From Eumeta japonica (Eukaryota; Arthropoda; Insecta; Lepidoptera; Psychidae), in NCBI GenBank assembly GCA_005406025.1, contig BGZK01001560.1, forward strand, positions 1 through 64,000: DNA of 64,000 nucleotides, given 5' to 3'. The stretch's first letter is position 1; every line of letters starts with the position of its first letter. A program made the position numbers and the translations under genes. The notes beneath the pieces are model-generated. The model saw only the letters and a list, made by a program, of their open reading frames with translations, was not told where the DNA came from and searched no databases. This document shows positions 57,185-64,000 of this stretch, in pieces.

Positions 57185-59030
57185 TTGTAATGATGTATCT
57201 AGTTATGTTTGTATAATCGCTATTTCAATATTACGAAGTGCTTAAATTTTGTACTTAATAAGATGAAGATTCATGTAATTTTCGAACGACTATTCGAACT
57301 AAAACTTCTTAAAAGGAAAACATGAAATGCAATCCTATTTTAAAGTGACTTTTTGCTAAATATCAGTTTTAAAGGAGATCATGGAAAAGACTAATAATTA
57401 CAACTTTTAATGAATATTTTTTGTTCTGCTGAAAGTGTTGTGTTTTATATTTATAATTTTCGAACGTTCCTTGAAACTTCAATATGCTTCGATCAATAAA
57501 GTTTATTTTCGCGGGCGAGCGTACTCGGCGGACAAAAAGGGATGCAGTCCTACAAAGAAAAAGTATGCACCACTATCTTTTTTTTTCGCTGACGGCTCGT
57601 GTGATTTCTATCCTTCTCTATCCACCGACAAGCTCGCTCGCGAATATTTATTGTCTTTTATGCCATGTATATATTTTTAAATGAAATATTGTCTATAGTT
57701 ATTTGTTTTAAAGGAGAGCGTTTTGTACAAAAAAAGTAAACTAAAATACGCCAAAATGATAATCAAAACATCATAGTTTATTAATGGCGTTTTTAAATTA
57801 TCGCAGTTATGTACGAGATGTAGACTGAAACTCCATACATTCGTGAAGTCTTTTTTTTTTGGATCACCTTTTTCATTAAAAACAACAAAAAACGTTAATT
57901 GGTCTAAAAATCTGCTTCTTGGAGCAACAAGATATAATAATATTCATATAGATTACAATAATAAACAATTTATAAACAAATGACGTAAAACAGTTTTCTC
58001 AACCTTATTTAATTATATGGTTACACACAAAAACAATAATATGTTTAAAACAGTGTGTGTACTGTAGGCGGGTCAAGCAATTTTTTTACCTACACTTTTT
58101 TGTTCCCGATAGTAATTGAAAAGAAATAAGAAATTTATAATAATATTCTAAGTGATTGTTATTGGTGATGGTGATTAAGGAAAACATATACAAATTCTTT
58201 TAGATTATTAATATATTTAATTATTTATGGTAACTCAGTACACAAAATATTCTTGTCATACAAAATGTCTCTGTCCCGATACCATAGTAAATTATAAATA
58301 CTTTCTAAAACAAAAACTTTGTCTATGGGACTATGTTATTTTTTATTACGTATTAAAGATGGAATAATAAATTACACGATATGTAATATAAAACAACAAT
58401 AAGGCATACATTTTATTAGAAAAAAAAATTAATTAATGTCCCTCGAATAATTACGTTGTGTACATAGTTACGTTCAAAAATTAATTCAGGGACGGACACG
58501 AGCACATTAGTTGTAACCGGTACGTTTAATATTTAGTTATTATCCACTAGCAAGGCAGCGGATCCTTTGATCGCCGCCGAAAAGCCGCCAGTCGGCCGCT
58601 AGTGTATAACGAGAGGGCGTATCTTTTTACATTGTCCACTGAGTGAGACTGAATTTTCTCAAAGGAAGTGATGTATTTATCATCTTAAAAATGATTATTT
58701 TATTGTAACTAACTTTTTTATTTTAACTGTATTATACAAGACGTACTTTATTCAAAATTTGGCCATAAGTTTTGATAAAAATACCTGAATTGTATCCTGA
58801 GTTACCAAGTATACTGAATTACTGCTACGGTAACTTTGTAGACATTCTAAGTAATTTCTAAGACATTTTTGTACTACATACTCGTTTTAAAAAGTCATTT
58901 TTGTTGTCATACTTGTTACTATAAAAACGCATTATCTCTCTTAGAATATCTATTTAACCTTAAATAGATAATCTAAGAAAAATTTGCGTAATTTTTTTCT
59001 GATTATGGGTTTGTTGCCACGACTTGTTCC
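57185..59030. other. AT-rich noncoding stretch
   Basis: Overlapping frames of 66-81 codons at 57,435-57,684 are not recognisable. A GC patch at 58,550-58,620 includes an inverted CACTAGC/GCTAGTG pair. Confidence 0.3.
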
Positions 59031-59034
59031 TTTT

Positions 59035-59915
59035 TCGAAGCAGGACATGGTAAAGGCGCCGCAGATGAAGTTGGAGGATTCTTGAAGCACACCGCTGACA
59101 AAATAGTAGCGAACGGCACGGTCATTCCAAATGTGACAGCTTTTTAAAACACCTGAATGGCATCAGTATAATTATATTTTTCTTGATAGAAGAAGGAGTT
59201 ATACAACAAATACAAGATGGACTGCCAAAAGAATTCTACGACTCGTAATTTTGCAACTTCACCAAATATTTACAGAACAACGTTGTTATTTGAGGTACAG
59301 GTGGCTTAGCTGTTTTTGTGATTCTTCCAAAAGAGGCTTTTTGTAAATTTCTTAATCCTAAAACCGGTCATGTAAAATTAGAGTCACTATTAGAGGTGAA
59401 AACCGACCCCACGAACATCAAATCAATCGTACGAGGTTCTGCAGAAGATTCCGACGACGGAGATGACGACGTGCCCGTTGTCGTACTTAAGGCAATTTAA
59501 AATGTGATCCTTCGCTCTAGCATTAATCAAACAATTTACGGATCATCTTCAAACAATGATAAGGAAAAGCCCCGTGTTCTTAACGAACAAAAAGAAAATA
59601 GTAAAAAAAAAGAGTCTTGGCAGATCCTTGTTTGAGAAAGTTGATGTAAGACGACAGCTGACTTCGACGAGTAATTACGGAGCTCCGCGACAGGTGTCGA
59701 CTGGCGATTTTCTACATGTTTACGTCTTTAGCAATAATAGTAAAAAGAAAATATATTCCTATGTTTTCAAAGCATTAACACCTGTCAAAGAAGACGGTGA
59801 GTTGAAAGTTATGTTCTTACGAGTTATAGGTAAGGATGCAAAAACGTTCAGAATTGATAAAAAGGATATTAACTACATAAACTATGTAGACAATATAAAT
59901 TCAAAGTTGCAATAA
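59035..59915 (+). pseudogene. Transposon-derived protein relic (AGHGKGAADEVGG)
   Basis: The translation opens with AGHGKGAADEVGGFLKHTAD, then KIVANGTVIPN. A frameshift leads to EEGVIQQIQDGLPKEFYDS, then a 60-codon frame (59,318-59,500) ending in an acidic run. A 119-codon frame (59,556-59,915) follows, with ALTPVKEDGELKVMFLRVIG and a KKDINYINY end. I recall the GHGKGAADxVGG pattern, followed by an EDGExxVxFLR...DI end, from uncharacterised transposon proteins of many animals, but cannot name the superfamily with confidence. Several stops and frameshifts mark it as a relic. No terminal repeats were found. A host gene undergoing decay is a less likely alternative. Confidence 0.5.
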
Positions 59916-59919
59916 AAAA

Positions 59920-60440
59920 AAAAATGGAAATGTCAGAATTTGTAATCGATATTTTGTTTCATTTTTATCTTTTGACTTGATACTTAATATTTTTTTAAGA
60001 ATAACGGTTGACTTTATTTTTTTCTACAATTACATTATTTTTTTTGTCTTAGACGTTTACGGAAATTTATCTTTGGAATACTTTTTGTCCCCAAAATTAG
60101 AATCACTTTTTCCACTACAACGTGCTCATTACGCGATTCTATATTTTCATTTTTGCGATTATTAATGTAGTGGATTCTCAAGTACACAAAGAGACATTAT
60201 TTGATTTTTTCTATTTATAAAATTCGTTTTATTAAGAAAAATATCCTTTTCTATTGAATTTCGGTAACGCAAATGACAAAAAGTCAATTAGTTTTATATT
60301 AAAATATGTAAAATTGTGAAGACTGATAACAATAAATATTTCATTATATGTGAACAAGTAAACAAAAACTTTGAAATACATATTAACTTACATTATTTAC
60401 TAAAATAACTGACGTTAAATGAAGGTAGCGCAGGTAACAC
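59920..60440. other. AT-rich noncoding stretch
   Basis: I see nothing in it. Confidence 0.35.
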
Positions 60441-60445
60441 TGTGG

Positions 60446-61196
60446 GTATGAGCTAGAGTTGTCGCGAATACTCGCTATTATTCGGTATTCGGCATTACTC
60501 GACATTTTTTTTTATATTCGTCGAATACCGAATAATTCTAGTATTATTCGGCATTCGGCGAGTATTCGTCTAAAATAAATTTTTAACGAACAAAAAACTA
60601 ATAACTAAAAATAATCATTCTTTATTATTTTCCTTAATAAACTAAACACAACATCAATAATTATTTATCATATTAAATATTAAAATTTAAAATTCTCTCC
60701 TAGCCTGTCATTAGGTTTTTAATTAATTAATATTTAAAATCCACCAGAGGCAGATTGTGATGCAAAAAACTATTTTTCTGCACGTTCAGGAGCGAGTCGG
60801 TTTCGCTTTTTCTCGTAAAGTAATCCCGCCTCAGAAAATAGTCTTTATAGAAATAAAAAAAAAGTATTTACTTGAAAAGGGTTGCCAGCATTTAAAAAAT
60901 TAAATAAATATATACGAATTACGTGCATATTACACATGAAATAGATTTCTCTAGCTTTATTTCTCACAACTTAAAAAAAATAAGTTTTAAAATTAAAATT
61001 ATTATTAAAATTAAATAACAAATAAATGAGCCTGAGTTTAATGCTATATTTAATAGAAATAAAAATTATGTTTAATGTGCCTTATTTATGTCGAATAGTA
61101 ATGCCGAGTTATTCGACTATTCGCCAAAGCGAATGGCGATTACTCGGTATTCGACTATTCGCTATAACAACTATTCGCGGCAACTTTAGTATGAGC
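60446..61196 (-). mobile_element. Short hAT derivative with perfect 8-bp TSD
   Basis: GTATGAGC at 60,446-60,453 and 61,189-61,196 flanks a 735-bp element. Its ends are inverted: TAGAGTTGTCGCGAATA on the left and TAAAGTTGCCGCGAATA read inward from the right (15 of 17). Both ends are crowded with TATTCG/CGAATA words in both orientations, likely subterminal binding sites for its transposase. A fragment of transposase C-terminus remains inside. It is an internally deleted derivative of a larger hAT element that needs an outside enzyme. Confidence 0.92.
60737..60848 (-). pseudogene. hAT transposase C-terminal fragment
   Basis: The minus-strand reading is RLFSEAGLLYEKKRNRLAPE, then RAEK, a stop, and FF. 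This is the classic hAT dimerisation motif (F-S-x-A-G-x-x-x-x-x-K-R-x-R-L-x-P-E). Only about 25 recognisable residues survive, with a stop right after them where LLFL usually follows. It lies within the 735-bp element, so it documents that element's descent from an autonomous hAT. Confidence 0.8.
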
Positions 61197-61199
61197 AGT

Positions 61200-62095
61200 A
61201 CTTTTATAAAAATAGTCTATAGCCATCGCGCCTCTTCTGGATCACTAAACTAAGAGGTATGGCTAATGGTTTTATAAAATCAAAATGAAGGAAAAGAAAG
61301 TTTTAGTTAAAAGAAGAAAAAAAATCTTGAACGTTGATAATGGTGGGTATATTAGTTGATTGACCCAGGCGCGTGAGAAGTTATCTTCCTTGATATGATT
61401 AAAAAAATGTTTTTACTGCATGCAAAATTAGTTACAATAAAATAACAAGAGGATTGGAGTGGGACAGTTGATAAAGCTTAATTTAATTTTGAAAAATAAA
61501 AAAAATATATTATTTTTTTATACAAACTGTAATATCAATATCATCTTTTTAATTTGAAATTATTACAAATAATCATTAATTGTTGTAATAGGTCAATAGG
61601 TGAAAAACTGGAATATGTTAACATTATTTTGTTGCCATCTTCCATTTTGCATTCAGCTACACACAACTGACCGACTGATGTCACTGTTGAACTTGCTAAT
61701 TCATTTCCCTATATCTCGGCGGCTCGATTGAATTTGGAAAATCAGCCCGGGCCAAAAATTTTCTTTTCCAATGCCGATTCAAACGAGCCCAATTCTGAAA
61801 TTCTAGAACCACCCACCACTGAAACAGGTTGCGAGGGACGAGATATCACAGAGGGGAAGTGAGAAGGGTACGAAATCGACAGGGCGGCGGAGAAATGGGG
61901 GGTTGTTTTGTTTTTGAAAAAAACAACACTGCTTTTCCATGTTTAGGTTGTTGAGATAAATCCGTTTCTCATCGCAAGTAACAATGCGTTCACTAAAACA
62001 AAATTATCTTTCGGTAAGGCAAGGAATGAGTGAACTGAAATATTAATGAAAAACTAAATGCCTCATTTTCTCATCTTAATTTGTATTCCGTCGAA
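61200..62095. other. Noncoding, candidate module at 61,650-61,910
   Basis: The module is GC-balanced, high-complexity DNA (TTGCTAATTCATTTCCC, CGGCGGCTCGATTG and others) with stops in all frames. Possible regulatory function. The rest is AT-rich. Confidence 0.3.
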
Positions 62096-62099
62096 CCAT

Positions 62100-62520
62100 T
62101 TTAATATATTTTTCTCGATGTTATCTCGAACCCAATAAGTTTTAAGGAGCTCTATCAAGAATCAACAATTTGAATTTGTGAACTGACTAAAAAATTTCTA
62201 TCGATGCTCTAAATTTCATCACGATCCAGGTATAAGTAGACATACACAAATACGGAAAAAACAGACAGTAGTTTATACTCCACAAAAAGTTGTACCTAAA
62301 TTAAAATTCATTAAAATAACAGTGTAACTGACACTATTATTGGACTATGAAAAAAGATACAAACATACAGACAGATAAACAAATAAAAAGTAGTCTATGT
62401 CCGTTCCATAGTATCAAAGAATCTCCGTGTTAAATTTCATCAAAATCAGTGCAGCGGTTTAGGCATGAAAACGTAATAGACAGATGGAAACACTTTCGCG
62501 TTTACAATATTAGTATGGAT
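62100..62520 (+). repeat. Lepidopteran dispersed-repeat relic
   Basis: It ends with AAATTTCATCAAAATCAGTG, CAGCGGTTTAGGCATGAAAA, a CAGACAGAT block, then TTTCGCGTTTACAATATTAG and TATGGAT. I know this string of phrases as a very common dispersed repeat end in moths and butterflies. Upstream CATACAGACAGATAAAC repeats continue it. Confidence 0.65.
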
Positions 62521-62524
62521 TTCT

Positions 62525-64000
62525 TGATCGAGTACGGCATGCGAATAAGACGTTCCAAGGAAGTGACAGATTTCACAAATTGTGTATATTTATCTGCAGG
62601 CGCATTCTACGCATACTTAATAAAGCTGTAAACAGCACGAAATTGAAACAAAACTTTGAAGATACTATAATCGTAACTCAAATAATGTGTTAGATATCAG
62701 TACAAATTAAACATTAAAGTTAGGAATTGAGGTCAATGAAATGGGTTATAAACACATTCTTATCTAAATTCTAGCACGACACAACTATATACATAAAGCA
62801 TTCGATGATTCGTTTATTTGCTACTTTTTTATTAAATTTTACAATTATAAATAATGAAGCTGTGACAAAAATAACGTATTTGTAGTAACTATCAAAATCA
62901 GTTGAAGTACATAGATAACTGTCGGTTGATAGGGAGCAGACAATGCGGCAAGGACATTTCCGTTAGGATTGCGAACTACCTCGAGGCAATTTGTGCAATT
63001 TGCCGGCTATTCAGCCCGACCACGTAGAGCTCCGAGAACATAAAGCCGCCCACTGGCTACTCCGGTCATCTCTTCACTATTAAGCAGAAAGCTTCATTAC
63101 GTGATCTGACCTACATTTATTATACTATTAATTCTCAGAGTAAATTATTGATCAGTAAAGCTCAAAGCGTATGTAAAGATACTTTCATGTGAAGAACTAT
63201 TATAATCTCAGCCTGGGCGTGAGCTTATAAATAATTGAAAAGCAATTATGTCACAAAGCAATAAATTCATTTCAAAAATAAAGTACTACACTTAAAGGCC
63301 GACCCATAAGAAGTGTTCAATAATTCTTCTTCAATTAGATTGTAATCTACTAATGGAAATAAATAAATAAAACCTTAACAATAATAAAAAGGTGCGTTTA
63401 TTCAATAGCGTAACACAAAATTAGTTTATGCAATTTTTAACAAAACACCTCACCATGGATCGACTTTATGAGAACATTATAGGTTCACCAGTGACTACTT
63501 AATTTATTATATAAAAAAAAATTAAAGCTTCATTTGATATTGTCTGAATTTTTGCATAATTTTAACAATTTTATTATATACGCATATAATATATAATATA
63601 TGGTGAGAGAATTTGATATTCATTTGATTAATAATAATAAAAAAATAATAAAAATATTAACTCAAATCACAAGGATAAGATCTGCTTTTATTTTATAAAT
63701 CGTTTATTAAACAACAAGTAATTGTCATTTCGTTTTATAAGTCGTTTGCAACAGATTACTTCAAAATTTAAAATATACATGTAACTTTTAACGTCAACGA
63801 CAACCACAAATCAAAAACGAATGGGAGATTTATTTTCGATTTTTAGTCAAATGACAAAGCGCTCAAAAAACTACATCCTTATTTTCCGACATTAAATGGC
63901 GAATCCAATATGCTAATATTATTACCCATACATTAACATAAGTAAAAAACATGTAGTAAGGTACCTAAGTTCATTGATTAAAACACTGTCGCATGCCGAT
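62525..64000. other. AT-rich noncoding, GC patch at 62,930-63,110
   Basis: The patch (GCGAACTACCTCGAGGC, CAATTTGTGCAATTTGCCGG and others) is non-coding on inspection and could be regulatory. The remainder shows no gene or repeat. Confidence 0.3.

Noticed and set aside
57435..57684. Overlapping 66- and 81-codon frames
   Set aside because: Two frames are open over the same bases with no motif or splice signals, so neither can be preferred.

Overview
The window reads as nuclear DNA of an insect, most likely a moth or butterfly (Lepidoptera). It is AT-rich and gene-poor, and its longest open frame (176 codons) belongs to a retrotransposon. The repeats are mariner relics, LINE relics of at least three families, hAT elements, a tRNA-derived SINE-like sequence, and short repeat cores (near 33,340, 35,150 and 62,430) of kinds I associate with lepidopteran genomes. 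The lepidopteran assignment rests on recalled repeat signatures and was not checked by a search. There is no sign of bacterial, plasmid or viral gene organisation.

Layout. 1-9.6 kb: AT-rich DNA with GC-rich islands and a LINE relic (3,890-5,780, minus strand) split by a 980-bp hAT-like element whose 8-bp target duplication is perfect. 9.6-15.6 kb: LINE 3' ends, mariner copy 1 fused to a conserved tag and a TG/GA microsatellite, and the best host-coding candidate, a 123-bp minus-strand exon (14,358-14,480). 17-28.5 kb: a cluster of near-perfect hairpins, a TA-flanked MITE, a SINE-like sequence, a foldback element, a possible two-exon plus-strand gene end (20,151-20,746) and a GC-rich tandem repeat. 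29.4-31.2 kb: a decayed hAT transposon with perfect 8-bp duplications. 32-37.3 kb: a 51-codon open segment, short repeat relics, and mariner copy 2 with the same tag as copy 1. 39.9-43.5 kb: a duplicated 299-bp block and a jockey-like reverse transcriptase relic. 45.6-51 kb: a third copy of the tag/array repeat, GC-rich islands and an 85-bp minisatellite. 51.9-54.5 kb: another LINE relic and mariner copy 3, which keeps both ends and carries an internal duplication of its DNA-binding domain. 59-61.2 kb: a transposon-derived pseudogene and a short hAT derivative with perfect 8-bp duplications. 61.2-64 kb: AT-rich DNA and a repeat relic.

The host content is thin: one good exon candidate, one weaker two-exon candidate, and scattered GC-rich islands that could be regulatory modules or untranslated exons. 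This fits long introns or an intergenic desert. No operon-like or cooperating gene set is visible, and I found no new enzymatic or defence system. The interest lies in the history of the repeats: nested insertions, a mariner-tag-microsatellite composite, a mariner that appears recombined from two lineages, and a templated-looking insertion.
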